Source: Zygophlyctis sp. KS116 (taxonomy: Eukaryota > Chytridiomycota). Taken from it: a DNA stretch of 59,595 bases. The notes under the pieces are model-generated. The model was not told the origin of the DNA. It did not search any database and saw nothing but the letters and a program-made list of their open reading frames with translations. Where the stretch lies: the NCBI GenBank assembly GCA_054661495.1, contig BAAFSQ010000032.1, forward strand, positions 1 through 59,595. The letters are read 5' to 3'. Positions within the stretch are counted from its first letter, which is position 1. Each line of letters begins with the position of its first letter. Of this stretch, positions 49,020 to 59,595 are shown piece after piece. The position numbers were made by a program, and so were the translations under genes.

Positions 49020-50490
49020 ATGGAAAACGTTGCCACTGTTTTAGAGACTTGTGCCAATTGGCTCGACCGATTTATTCTCTTGGGAGAACAGCGCTTTATG
49101 AGCAGAGTCTTGCGCTCTCTGAATTTAATTAGAAAAGGCTTAAATTCTGATATTCTTGTTGCTGTTTTGGCAAAATATCTTGCTCCAGACCATACCGTAT
49201 GGAAGACGTTAAAGGTAAATACAGTCGCTCAGTATTTAGGAGTCTCCAATGTCCTCTGAAGGAGTAAAGGAACTTTTACCGGAAATGGACATTTTCTGTC
49301 ATTTACTCGTGCTTTTATACTTGCATGACTCCAAACAAGTTGAAAAGGGACTTGAATTATCTGTAGAAACTGTTTCTACTTTGAAGAATTATAATCGTAG
49401 AAGTTTGGATGCATTAGGAGGAAGAGTTTGTTTTTATTATGCACGCTTTCATGAATTATCAGGGAAATTGGGAGATATTAGAGGGTATGATGATATTGTC
49501 TAATTATAGAAATCTCTTGAGTATTCAACGTAAGGCTACATTGAGACATGACGAACAAACTCAGGCTACAGTGTTAAATCTTTTATTAAAGAGTTATATT
49601 GATGAAAACTTGTATGATCAAGCAGATAAATTGATTTCAAAATCTAATTTTCCTGAATCTGCTGATAATAATCAAAATGCAAGATATATGTACTATCAAG
49701 GTAGAATTAAAGCTATTCAATTAGAATATACTGCTTCTCATCAGTTTTTAGTTCAGGCTGTTCGTAAAGCTCCGCAAACTCCTGCGACTGCTGGTTTTCA
49801 ACAAATTGTAAATTTTAGTCTCTAAATATTTATAGGTGAATAAATGGGCAATTATTGTCCAATTGTTAATGGGTGAAATTCCAGAAAGAGCATTATTTAG
49901 ACAGCCTCTTTTGAAACAAGCGCTAATTCCGTATTTTTATATTACTCAAGCTGTACGTTCTGGAGATGTTGCAAAGTTTCAAGATGCTTTGGCTAAATAT
50001 GGCGATGCTTTTAGATCTGATAAAATTTACTCTCTTATTACAAGATTGAGACATAATGTTATCAAGGCAGGTATTAAAATGATGAGTCTTGCGTATTCTC
50101 GAATTTCTTTACGTGATATTTGTTCAAAATTGCTATTGGACAGTGAAGAAGATGCAGAATATATTGTTGCAAAAGTATTTTTTTTAAGTTAAACTATAGG
50201 CTATTCGAGATGGTGTAATTGATGCTACAATTGATCATGAACATGGTCATATGAGATCAAAGGAAAACCCAGACATTTATTCTACAAATGAGCCACAGAC
50301 AGCTTTCCATCAAAGAATAGGATTCTGTCTTTCCCTTCATAATGATTCTGTGAAGGCCATGCGTTTTCCAGATGATGCTCATCGTAAGGAATTGGCATCT
50401 TTGAATGCTTCTATTGAAGAAGAGCGTAAAATGGCAAAAGAAATTATTGAAGGTGAAATGGATGAAGACGAAGAGATGGGAGACTTTTGA
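49020..50490 (+). CDS. RPN3: 26S proteasome regulatory subunit Rpn3 (PSMD3)
   Basis: A 455-aa lid subunit of the 19S regulator. Exons are 49020-49214, 49240-49484, 49510-49807, 49836-50174 and 50200-50490. Strongly family-like blocks are [69 protein letters not shown] and [15 protein letters not shown]. The PCI domain includes [17 protein letters not shown] and [17 protein letters not shown] with [20 protein letters not shown]. The end is acidic ([13 protein letters not shown]). It is shorter than yeast or human Rpn3 (~520-535), missing mainly N-terminal residues. The start follows the RBR stop by 46 bases. Confidence 0.95.
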
Positions 50491-50556
50491 TGAATAGATT
50501 CGAATCTATTATAATTTTGATATTGAGTACAGTTTATCTTCCGCCATCGTGCTTTG

Positions 50557-53500
50557 ATGATTCGACTGACATCATTGAAAGAGTTGACTTCACCCAAGTC
50601 CACTGGTATAATTTGGATAGCCGGTAGCTTAATAGTGCACAATGATCAGCTATACGTCTGCGATGGGGAGCTCCGATACAAAGTATACCTGCAACTTGGT
50701 CCACAGGGGAGCGAGCTTTTAAACGATTATGGTATTGTCTTGGGTACAAACCAAATATTCAAGGAGTCTATGATTGTATCTAAACTATTATATTTGAATA
50801 TCCGCGATGTTTGCACACACTATGACTATTACTTGTCCCCATTGATCATCCATCAGCCCGAGGAAAATATGGACGATGCATCTAATAAATCTCTCATGCT
50901 TGATCAGGGGACATTTGCAGTCGAAATTCAGGCTAAAAGTGAAATTCTTTGCAAAGGATCAGTAGATTTCATAATTCAAGCAACAATTCGTTCTAATGAC
51001 TTTTCATGGTTGCCCTCAAATTTATCTTATCAAGCACAAAAATGTTGTGTATGTACTGTGTTTATTATTTTCCATGGAGGTAGGATCTAACATGCAATAA
51101 CTGATAGAAGAGCGTGATCTGCTAAAGTTAACTCTTTTACATTCATTTTTACATATCGGCCAATCATATATTTTTGGAAAATTAAGATCTTCAAAGATAA
51201 GATTCCCAAATGGGGAGAAAAAGAAGATTCTATCATACAATGTATCAAAGTCATGGTTTAAGTTGTATAATGGGCAATTAATACATGATAATGTTTTGGA
51301 TCAAAACTTTCAAATGGAATTGACATTTCCTGTGCCACCATTAAATGTTATAAAAACAAGGATGATTTCGTATAGTGGATTGATTACCAAAGTTTTGGAT
51401 GGGCAATTTAGATTTTTTGAAATGGATGGAAAGCATCAACTCTTTCTTGGATACTGTCTAGATCAATCATTAGATTTGATTTCTGTTGGGACTAAAATTA
51501 CTTTTAATCATGCTCATATATTTACAATGTCCGAAATTGCTGTTTTTGTTGGATGTCATTTTACTAACTTACTGGTTGAGAGTACTGAAGAGGTCAATGA
51601 ATGTGAAAATATCCCTCGTAGAAAGATTTGGATAAAGTATCCATCTATAAGGGATTTTTTTATAAGTAGAAACTTCAAAACAGCGCTCAATATAATTTTG
51701 GGAGACAAAACGCAAGACTTATCCTCTATTATACAAGAACTGAAGAATTTCATCGTCGATAAAGAGGTTCGCAGAAGCAAAGAACCTAATTTATTTGATT
51801 TTATGACTCACAATTGTATGGAGGAATGTCCGGTTGTGTTTGGTCATGATAATTTACCAAAAATTCTGACTCCTTCGGACTTAATTGAAATAGCTCAAGA
51901 ACGAGATGATGCAGAATATAATCTCCAAAAAGGTTATCATGTTTCTGTTATTTCTCATAAAGAATTGGGCTTCGGCCATCCCTTTCTATTAGGTATTCTT
52001 GACTCGAATGAAACGGGCACTCTTCGGCTTAGGGATTCTTTCGGACATTCTGTAATGTGTGCTGTAAAACCAAGCGATTGTGGGCTATTGTCGCTAAAGA
52101 ATTTCAGGCAGTTAGCCTTGGTCTCAGAATTCCAAATTGTTATTGAAAAATATGGATATTCATCATTGGAAGAATTGACGACAAAGATTTACATTCGGCT
52201 AACGCTTAGTTCGGCATTCTTTTGGGACATCTTTGTCAAGAGACCGCCAATGATACCTTTTAATTTTGCATTTCAACTTACGTATATAAGGCCAATAATA
52301 TGGGACCTAAATCCCGGGCTCAAGACATTGACTTCTTGTACACTTGAAGGATTTGGATGGCCGATTGATTCATTCAAAAATAAGAAGGGGGAATTTAAGA
52401 AAATGTGGATCAAATTATCCGGTTTTGCTGCTGCTCTTGTTCCATTCCTCCAAAAAGAGCAAATCTATCTCATTTTTGGTGATCTGTTAAGGTTGGATAA
52501 CGTATCGGACATTATTGTGAATATTACTCAAGAATCAAATATTGAAGAAGCGCCAGGTCTTCCGCTCGAACTGAAGAAAGAAAATATGGCTCCAGAGATG
52601 CCAGTCATCACCCTTCAGACTTTTGTTCTTGGATATCAATCTCTACAAATTTCTCCAGGATTGACAGAAGAGTTAATTTCAATTAGAGCTGTGCTCATCT
52701 CAAAAGAAATAATATCTTCTGAATCTTGGGAATCACCATGCCGCTTATCATCCAAGGAATTATCTGCCACGTGGAATATTGGGATCGGATTCTCAGACAG
52801 GATCTTGGTATTGCAACTGAGAGATGAATTCTCTCATGAAGAATTTTCAGTTTATTATGATAGCCGAAAGCTAGCGCTACAATCTGATATTTTACCTGGG
52901 TGCACTATCCAATTCACACGACTTGGACTTCAAGTTTCCAAAGCCAGAAAGCTTTATGGACTTGTTTTACCAATGACATCTATTGAAATTTTATCGCTAG
53001 ATACTGGAAATAATCCAATGTCAGTCATTGTTCAAAATCCTCCATTACCTTTGATGAAACTCTTTGATGTAAACCAATTTACCCCAACTTGTCGCGTACT
53101 CTGTTCTATATCTCAAATTATAAACATTTCTTTAAAGAGACAAAATCGTGCCGATAATGCAAGATCTACATGTGAAATAAGCGGAACAGCCACTTTAAAA
53201 TTGGAAGATGGAACTCAAGAAGCCACCGGACACTTAAACTCAATTGATGTTTTATTCTCTATTTTATCAGTAGATCCGAATACAAAGTCTGTTTTGATTG
53301 ATGCAACAAAAAGATTTGGAGAAATCGGGTTTTCAAGCGACTCTGACAAATCTGAGTCTTGTTCTAACGAGATATTAACGCAGCTGGCTGTGTCTGCGTG
53401 TTCACCATCTCTCAAAATTCTAAAAGTAAAGTTCAAATATTTGGGGACAGATTACAGAGTAAGATCAATTAATTCAAAGGACGAAACAGCTCAGATTGTC

Positions 53501-53587
53501 TGCCCACCGACCCTAGGCATACAAATTGAAGGCCATGAAGCCCTGGACGCCCTCTGTATTTTGCACCAAGCGCTTCAAAAACTGTGA
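50557..53587 (+). CDS. Candidate CTC1-like OB-fold protein (1000 aa)
   Basis: Two exons, 50557-51079 and 51108-53587. Several segments look like OB-fold strands: IIWIAGSLIVHNDQLYVCDG, ISYSGLITKVLDGQFRFFEM followed by SVGTKITFNHAHIF, and LGILDSNETGTLRLRDSFG with HSVMCAV. Others lie around LVLQLRDEFSHEEFSVYYD and GTATLKLEDGTQEATGHLN. A large protein built of serial OB-folds without catalytic motifs suggests CTC1, the largest subunit of the CST complex that protects telomeres and fills in the C-strand with polymerase alpha. Neither zinc ribbon nor BRCT is seen. RPA1 is shorter and better conserved, and POT1 is smaller. The stop is separated by one base from the PCID2 start codon. Confidence 0.5.
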
Positions 53588-53588
53588 G

Positions 53589-54932
53589 ATGGCCGATAAT
53601 TTACTTTATAAATGGAATTTGCAGGATGGTATGGGCGTTTCGGATCAATTAAAAACTTTTCTGATGGATGATGTGAATGTAAGATTGTTATTTTCATCTG
53701 ATAGATCTCTGATTCCGATAAAAGAATTCTAGAGGATAAAACATCACAATCCATTTTAGCACCATTTTTCAAGCCAATAGTTGATTACAAAAAATCCAAA
53801 GATCCTATGGATCGTTTTGATGCTCTCAGTGGACTCTTTTCGTAGGTTTTGGTTCGAATGAATTCTAGTGCATTTTCAAGTACTTTTGGCGGTAGCTGGC
53901 AACTTCCAATATTAGAAGTACTTTCCTCTTCTCTGATAAACGTCGCTTCCAAAGTAATAATTTGATTGCTAAATTCTAGGCGGATCGAGCTTTAATAGAG
54001 AATGGCGATAGGCCTGCATGTTGTAGCCAAGTTCAAAATCAATTTTCAAGGCTTTTATCTCTGGTTCTTATGGATAGAGGGTTATAATTTAGTTTTAAAC
54101 TTTAGATCTGGAGATACAAGATCTGGGATTTTATGGGTAGGAATTGCGTCGCTAAAGTTGTGCTTTAAGGTAGCTTTGACTCTGATTGAAATTAGATGAA
54201 AGAATATCATTTGTGTCCTAAAGTTATTGGACAAATAGAGAATTATTTGGAACGGAAAGGGTCATTTGATAGTTTTTGCAAGTCCCATCAGGTCACATAT
54301 AGATATTATATCGGAAGAGTTTTTCTTCATTCTTTTGAATTTGCAAAGGTTTTTCCCAATTACAACTTATATTAAGGCTGATGATGCTCTGACTTTTGCT
54401 TATGAAAACTGCCCTCCTCAAGCTGTGAAGAATAAGAGTTTGATATTGCTATATCTGGTCCCAACAAGATTTGTTCGTGGATCCTTGCCTGATATAAATA
54501 TTCTCAAGCAATTTGGACTTGATCCTTACTATGGCCCGTTAATTCAACCATATAAATCTGGAAATTATAAGTCTTTCGCGGAGCATGTAGCGTCTTATTT
54601 AGATTTTTTTAGATATCGCCGTTTGTATTCTATTCTTATTCATCGCACTAAGCTGATCATTTATCGAAATGTATTTAAAATTTGGTAATATTTATTTTCC
54701 TAATTTAAGTTTTTCATTGAATGGAAATTCTAAAATCCCTATGGCACTTGTACACGCTGCATTTCAACTACTAAAGGAGGATTTAACAATCTCTGATGTT
54801 GAGTGCATTGCGGTTTCTTTGATTGAGCAGGGATATATCAGAGGCTATATAGTACATAAGCGATCATTACTTGTTCTTGCCAAGACTCAGCCATTCCCTC
54901 GACCTTATTCAGTCGCCTGCAAACTTGGATGA
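53589..54932 (+). CDS. THP1: PCI-domain protein PCID2/Thp1 (TREX-2)
   Basis: A 386-aa subunit expected in the TREX-2 complex (with Sac3 and Dss1) for nuclear mRNA export. Eight exons: 53589-53678, 53705-53841, 53869-53953, 53980-54080, 54106-54169, 54196-54348, 54377-54684 and 54710-54932. Conserved blocks are FKMKEYHLCPKVIGQIE, VTYRYYIGRVFLHSFEFAK, KNKSLILLYLVPTRFVRGSL, RTKLIIYRNVFKICFSLNGN and the winged-helix end IEQGYIRGYIVHKRSLLVLA. Exons are very small at the 5' end, and each boundary is fixed by frame. Length matches PCID2 (399 aa). Intron 4 starts GTTATA and is the least canonical here. Confidence 0.93.
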
Positions 54933-54992
54933 TTTGCTTGCGGAGATTTTATCGCATGTTGTAAAATAATAAATCGGACATTTTATATAATT

Positions 54993-57773
54993 ATGGCTAT
55001 GGAATATCGACAAACGATCATCGACGCTCATTCCAAGCCTATTTTGGCTATTCAGTACAATCCTTTCAGAAGGGAAATCTATTCGGCTGGAGAAGGTATT
55101 TCTGACACCCATCCGCTAAAATTAGATTCTATGATACATGTTTGGGAGGCTGAAACAGGGAAATTGTTAAATAAATGGTCTGGGCATACTGGATGGATCA
55201 CTGCATTGATTTACTGCCGAGAAGTTAAAATGCTTTTTTCTTGCTCAATAGATGGCCTTGTAATTGCATGGGGATCAAATGGAAAAATTATCGAAAGAGT
55301 AGATGTAATTTCATCAGACTTATTATTAAATAGACTAGAAATCCAATTTATTGTATTGCATTCAATCCCCGCCATCTACAACTAATGGTCGGACATGCGA
55401 AAAAGGTCCGATTATTTCAACTGATCAATCCGGAAGAAAATGCTCACTCAATGACAGAGGTTTTGGAAAAAAAGTCAGTGACATGTGCTGAACATTCAGA
55501 TGTAGTTGGACATCTGGTTTGTTGTGAAGGGAGATTTTACTCGGCAGGGTATTGATTGATTAAATTCTTATCTCAGATTTGACAGAAAAATTGTTATTTA
55601 TGAAATGCCTCATCATGGAGAAAGAAGAGTTGACGTATCTTCTGTTATATGTAATGCGCATGATGCAGCAATATCTGCGATGATATATGCAAAAGATGCC
55701 GATAATAGCTGGTACTACATTTAACTTGCTAATCATTTAAGGATTATAACAGGATCATTTGATCGTACAGTAAAAGTTTGGTCTTTGGATGGAAATCTTC
55801 TGCAGAGATTTGAATTTTTGTAAGAAACTATATTACAATCTCAACATAGAGATACAATTACTTCGATCATTTACGTTGTGCCAACTCAAACATTATGGAT
55901 CACGGCCAATTCACAATCGATTATAATCTACGATCCCCGCTCTGGAGTGAATGTATAAACATTTTGCATTGATAAATAGGTCTCAGAATTTATAGAAACA
56001 CAGGACAAAAAATTAATTCAAGATTTAGGACCTTTTACGTTTAAGCAACTCTTATTTGTACCAGATAATAATGAGATCATGGCGGTTTCAAGTCGCAGAA
56101 CTCTTATATCATGGCGATTTAATCAGTTTGCTTCAGCTATTATATTACCTGGGCATTCTGATATCGTGGAATGCTTATGTTTCACCTCTAAAGAGCCTAT
56201 TTTGTTTTTTAGTGGAGGCGATGACGGGATAATTAGAAAGTCAGAAAGATTGCAATTAAATGCGTTCATGTATAGGTGAAGCTTTTTGTGCACTAAAACG
56301 CTTAGCTTTGATTTTCTCAATGCTTCACCGACAGATTTCCCTGCGCGCAGAACTTCAAACTATATCAATTCTAAACATAAGTCAAACATAGCTTCAGAGA
56401 ATTCTAGGCAAAAGGCTGAAGATATCTCAAAGTATTTGATACGCCCAGGAGTTTCCGCTTTGGATTATTGCGACGAACTTGATTTTTTGATCTCTGGTTA
56501 TGAAGATGCAAGAATTTGTAATTTAAAATATTGTGAATATCGCTAGGTGTATGGGGATATAATGAGGAAGTCGAAGGGCAGCTTATTCAAAAGATGAATG
56601 AATTCGAAATCAACGGAGGTGGGATGAATTCAGGTGAACAAGTTTCAAATCGGGTATCTGGTCTCTCGTTGCGCTGCACATTTAATGATCATAAAGATAT
56701 TGTAACTGCAATTCAATGCATTTCTAAAGATTCTCAGCAGTGGATGCTGACCACGGGATGGGACAGAAGAATCTGTGTATATGATCTGAAGGCATTGCGC
56801 CTACACTCAGTTTTCTCTAATAAGGATGCATTATTTGGAAAAGAAGAATTAGCAGCTGACGGAGTGATTCTAGATATAGCATATTCAGATTCTAGAAATG
56901 AATTTGGTTATGCATCAGCTGACAAACAAGCATATATACGTCGCTTTAATCCCAAAGGTGACCAGATGACTTTAGTAGCAGTATTACAAGGACATGAAGC
57001 AGAAGTAACAGTGATTAAATGGCACAAAAAAGAAAGGCTTTGGATAACAGGGTCTGAAGATCGAACAATCCGAATTTGGGTAATTAAATAACCACTCAAG
57101 TAGACAGCCGGAACAAGGAATCCCTGCTCTAAGGGTCATAAATAACGAAGGGTCTGTAACTGCATTATGTATCGACGATATTAATGGGTGTATACTAACT
57201 GGATCTCCCGATAAGATTCTAAGGGTGTTTGACTTGGACAAAAAAGATGAAGTGGTTCAAAAAAATCATGGACATAATGATGAAATTAGAAAAATCATAC
57301 ATATTCCTGCAAGAAATCAAGTATTTTTTTAGTATTAATAATAGTATGTCACTGCATCATGGGATAATACGGTTCGTGTCTGGAATGGTAAGCTATATGA
57401 TTTTCCTAAAAATAGCCCATTTCAAAAAAGGTCAAAGAAAAACCGCAGTCACTACAGAAATAGGAACTACTCACACAGCTTATTATGAAATAGATGAGGT
57501 AACTCGCATGAATATTGATCTAATTTAGAATGCACCAACATATGCTGATCTGAATCCCTTAATTATCCCAAAAGTTTTAGCAAAGGGAATATTTGTTAAG
57601 GATACAGCAGCCCTCACTGAAAAAGCCTTTGAAGAAGATGACATGCAGCAGGTAATATATATTGGGTGATACTTTAGCTTGAAAAATCCAAATTAGAAGA
57701 AGATTTGTTATTGACCTTAAATGAACTTGAATCAGCATTGAACAATCCAGATGTAGAATATTTTAATATTTAA
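54993..57773 (+). CDS. Large WD40-repeat protein (803 aa), 14 exons
   Basis: Exons: 54993-55095, 55126-55304, 55334-55548, 55577-55711, 55742-55819, 55850-55952, 55980-56275, 56306-56517, 56547-57079, 57108-57320, 57345-57387, 57416-57498, 57529-57651 and 57678-57773. At least ten WD-type repeats are visible, for example SAGEDSMIHVWEAETGKLL, SFDRTVKVWSLDGN, GYEDARICVWGYN, GSEDRTIRIW and SWDNTVRVWN, so two propellers are likely. A charged C-terminal tail ends LNELESALNNPDVEYFNI. I do not recognise the orthologue; flagellar WDR proteins and other scaffolds have this size. Exon 5-6 and exon 9-10 junctions are the least certain. The sequence TCGGACA lies 13 bases before the ATG. Confidence 0.82.
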
Positions 57774-57784
57774 TAAAATAGAAA

Positions 57785-57850
57785 ATGGCCGGCAAAAAAT
57801 TAAAACTCAAAAACTCTACTGAAAGGAAACAGTCAAAGAAAATCAAATGA
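57785..57850 (+). CDS. Possible 21-aa basic micro-ORF
   Basis: An ATG twelve bases after the WD40 stop opens a 21-codon frame, MAGKKLKLKNSTERKQSKKI plus K, ending TGA. Eight of the residues are lysine. It could be a real micropeptide, the remnant of an exon, or chance in the 3' untranslated region of the WD40 gene. It does not match ribosomal protein L41. Confidence is low. Confidence 0.2.
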   Translation: MAGKKLKLKNSTERKQSKKIK

Positions 57851-57882
57851 AAGCACATTGCAAATAACTAATTTAAGAATAT

Positions 57883-59135
57883 TTATAAAGAAAGAATAGT
57901 ATAATCGGTATTTGCAGAATTATCAACCATTGGCTTGAGAAATGGGTGGCACAAAGCTTCAGATGGTGTCATTCGGTCCTCTGGGCTCCATGTCAACATT
58001 CGTTCAATCCAATCTAAGAAATGAAAGACATCAGAAGCAGATGGATCTAAATCAGGGCGCCCCATTGGAATTTTGTCCTTTATAAAGTCGATCAGTTTCT
58101 TCCTTTGTCCTTTTTCGTGTGGTACAAATGAGTATTGTCCTCTTCGAACATGCACAAAATATCTCTCCAGTTTTTCTTTGGAACTTTTCTCTATTATTTC
58201 AGGCGGTGGAAGTCCCATGACATTTATAATTTTTTCCAGTTGCCCATGCTCGGAGCTCCCTGGAAAAACAGGGGTTCCGATCAATAACTCCATAGCCATA
58301 CATCCAAAGGACCACATATCAATTGAAGTATTGTAAGGAATACCCAAAATAACTTCTGGAGATCTATAGAATCTAGATTGAATGTATGAATAAGCCTATT
58401 TTTAGATAAAAATTAACGATTACTCTTTCATTAATAAAACAGGAAGAGCCGAAATCAATAACTTTCAATGCTGCAGATTTCGCGTTAACCAGTAGAACAC
58501 TACTGATTAAATCAAAAATTTACTTTTCTGGTTTCAAATCACAATGAATTATTTGCACGTCCTTTTTTGATAGGAATTCGAGGCATGTTAGAATTTGAAT
58601 AGAAAATTGCCTAACAAGACTCAAAGGCAACCCCTGAAATCCACCTTTTCGTAGAATTTCGTATAAATTAAATGATAATAGTTCATATACAATACATAAG
58701 TGATTTCTGTGTTGAAACGTTTGTATCATTTTGACTATTAAAATTATTAATTTAAGATTGAATACCGATTGGTTCATTTGTTACTTTTTCATTTAAGAAT
58801 TTCAAAATCTTAATTTCTATCAATCCCTGATTAGTGAATGCTTTTCTATTTTTGATGATTTTAATTGCAACCATCTTATCGAATATGAAGTCATGTGCTT
58901 GAACAACCTGTCCAAAGCTTCCTTTTCCGATTAGATTATGAATTCTAAATCTGTCTTTCCAAACTTCTCCTTTTCTAATTATGTAGTCATTATTTTCATC
59001 ATCATATGCATCATTATTTAAGCGCTTTGGTGGAATTGTAGTTTGAGCTTTCTTTTCAGCCTCTTGAGATTTTCTGGCTATTAAATTGTAATTCTCAGCA
59101 AGGCGAAGTGTCATTTGTATCAGGGACCGTTCCAT
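57883..59135 (-). CDS. DYRK-family protein kinase
   Basis: A 389-aa dual-specificity kinase. Exons are 59135-58766, 58734-58524, 58499-58424 and 58395-57883. The N-terminal helix (MERSLIQMTLRLAENY) precedes a short DYRK-homology box and WKDRFRIHNLIGKGSFGQVV. Hallmarks are the HCD variant in IIHCDLKPENVLL, DFGSSCFINERAYSYIQSRF with the YxY autophosphorylation loop, and SPEVILGIPYNTSIDMWSFG. The C-terminal lobe has RPDLDPSASDVFHFLDWIERM. The sequence is closest to the DYRK1/minibrain class, although it lacks the long tail of animal DYRK1. Yeast Yak1 belongs to the same family. Confidence 0.93.
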
Positions 59136-59271
59136 TAATCTCGCTTGTACTTGTGGGCTTTTCTATGAGTCAGCGCATATTAATTTAAACCATTTTGATA
59201 TCCCTGTATAGTCCGAGTAGGCCAACAGTCAGTGAATGGGTTAGATTAACCACCTCGAGTGTCATTTTCTA

Positions 59272-59290
59272 TGTCCGATTACGTGTCCGA
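59272..59290. promoter_or_regulatory. Paired TGTCCGA motif
   Basis: Two copies of TGTCCGA occur 12 bases apart, at 59272-59278 and 59284-59290, between the DYRK gene and the putative gene at 59400. The same heptamer or its complement appears in several other intergenic regions of the window. A transcription-factor site is possible; no known factor is assigned. Confidence 0.35.
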
Positions 59291-59399
59291 ATCCTGAAAC
59301 AAATAATCAAACGGTTCCGCGACGCGCGTCTCATAAGTTTTGGATATGTGTTTGGGACGTCTGCAGTAAATCCTCCGCAAACCGTTTCCTTTCATTGCG

Positions 59400-59595
59400 A
59401 TGGATGATCTACCCGTACTAACAAGTAAGTGTCGGACTACATGAATTAACAGATCGAACTGCCGAATTGAAACTGGCTGTTGAACTCATCTCACATTGGT
59501 TCTTTTTTCATATTTGAATTTTTGTGCTGATGTTTATACTTGATTAAATCCATCGAATAAATGAAATATATATTTGTATCAAGCCTTGAATATAC
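59400..59595 (+). CDS. Possible first exons of a gene cut by the window edge
   Basis: ATG at 59400 opens MDDLPVLT. A 28-nt intron with perfect local form (GTAAGT...AACAG, 59425-59452) joins to NRTAELKLAVELISHWFFF in frame. The joined frame then meets TGA near 59512, so either another intron with an unseen donor follows, or the model is wrong. The product is not recognisable. It is divergent from the DYRK kinase, which would suit a shared promoter between 59136 and 59399; nothing else was seen in that gap except TGTCCGA motifs. Confidence 0.3.

Noticed and set aside
52000-53587. CTC1 candidate as replication protein A large subunit
   Set aside because: RPA1 is about 600 aa, strongly conserved and has a zinc ribbon in its C-terminal OB-fold, none of which is visible here.
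59195-59407. 70-codon plus-strand frame between DYRK and the right edge
   Set aside because: It starts without an ATG, has no family-like sequence and runs through the intergenic TGTCCGA motifs.

Overview
This window is nuclear DNA of a eukaryote, most likely an early-diverging, chytrid- or Rozellomycota-like fungus. It is AT-rich, carries only eukaryotic genes, and about 110 spliceosomal introns can be placed by frame and homology. Nearly all of these are 23-32 nt long; the only longer ones are 41, 55 and 83 nt. Secreted cysteine-rich proteins with GPI-type tails and a CFEM-like protein point to fungi. Several genes lost from budding yeasts but kept in animals and basal fungi are present: an ABCD4-like half transporter, GCP4-like, ADCK2/Cqd1-like, PTAR1-like and C5orf34-like proteins, and a candidate CTC1. 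The genus cannot be fixed from this sequence alone. No tRNA, rRNA, CRISPR array or intact transposon was recognised.

Layout. 1-665: no gene recognised. 0.7-8.5 kb: HMT1/ABCB6-type ABC half transporter, fatty-acid desaturase-like enzyme, a small unknown protein, aspartyl aminopeptidase and an ABCD4-like half transporter. 8.7-12.4 kb: GT31 glycosyltransferase, two tandem rhodaneses and an ADCK2/Cqd1-like UbiB kinase. 12.6-13.07 kb: a decayed NTPase-like gene. 13.1-18.0 kb: RagA/Gtr1 GTPase, Ubc4/5-type E2, an unknown nuclear-looking protein, GCP4-like gamma-tubulin complex protein and a GPI-type secreted protein. 18.0-24.7 kb: condensin subunit Cnd1 (17 exons) and eIF2B epsilon. 24.8-33.0 kb: protoporphyrinogen oxidase, an unknown 607-aa protein, glutathione reductase, PTAR1-like protein, CFEM-like protein and a PGAP4-like membrane glycosyltransferase. 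33.2-43.1 kb: AAA ATPase, prolyl oligopeptidase, an unknown basic protein, an ankyrin-repeat protein and a long coiled-coil protein. 43.2-50.5 kb: eIF4B, CDK1, signal peptidase subunit SPC2, C5orf34-like protein, an Ariadne RBR ligase and proteasome subunit Rpn3. 50.5-59.1 kb: candidate CTC1, PCID2/Thp1, a 14-exon WD40 protein and a DYRK kinase. A possible first exon of a further gene lies at the right edge.

The gene set is mostly housekeeping and shows no metabolic clustering. Cell-cycle and chromosome functions are frequent (Cnd1, CDK1, GCP4, the CTC1 candidate, DYRK). So are protein turnover (E2, RBR E3, Rpn3, two peptidases) and translation or nutrient control (eIF2B epsilon, eIF4B, Rag GTPase). 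Packing is extreme: convergent stop codons abut or overlap, and divergent start codons can be 39 nt apart.

Exon joins were derived by hand. Each model listed as complete keeps frame across every junction and sums to a multiple of three. Starts were placed at an ATG even where the open frame extends further upstream.
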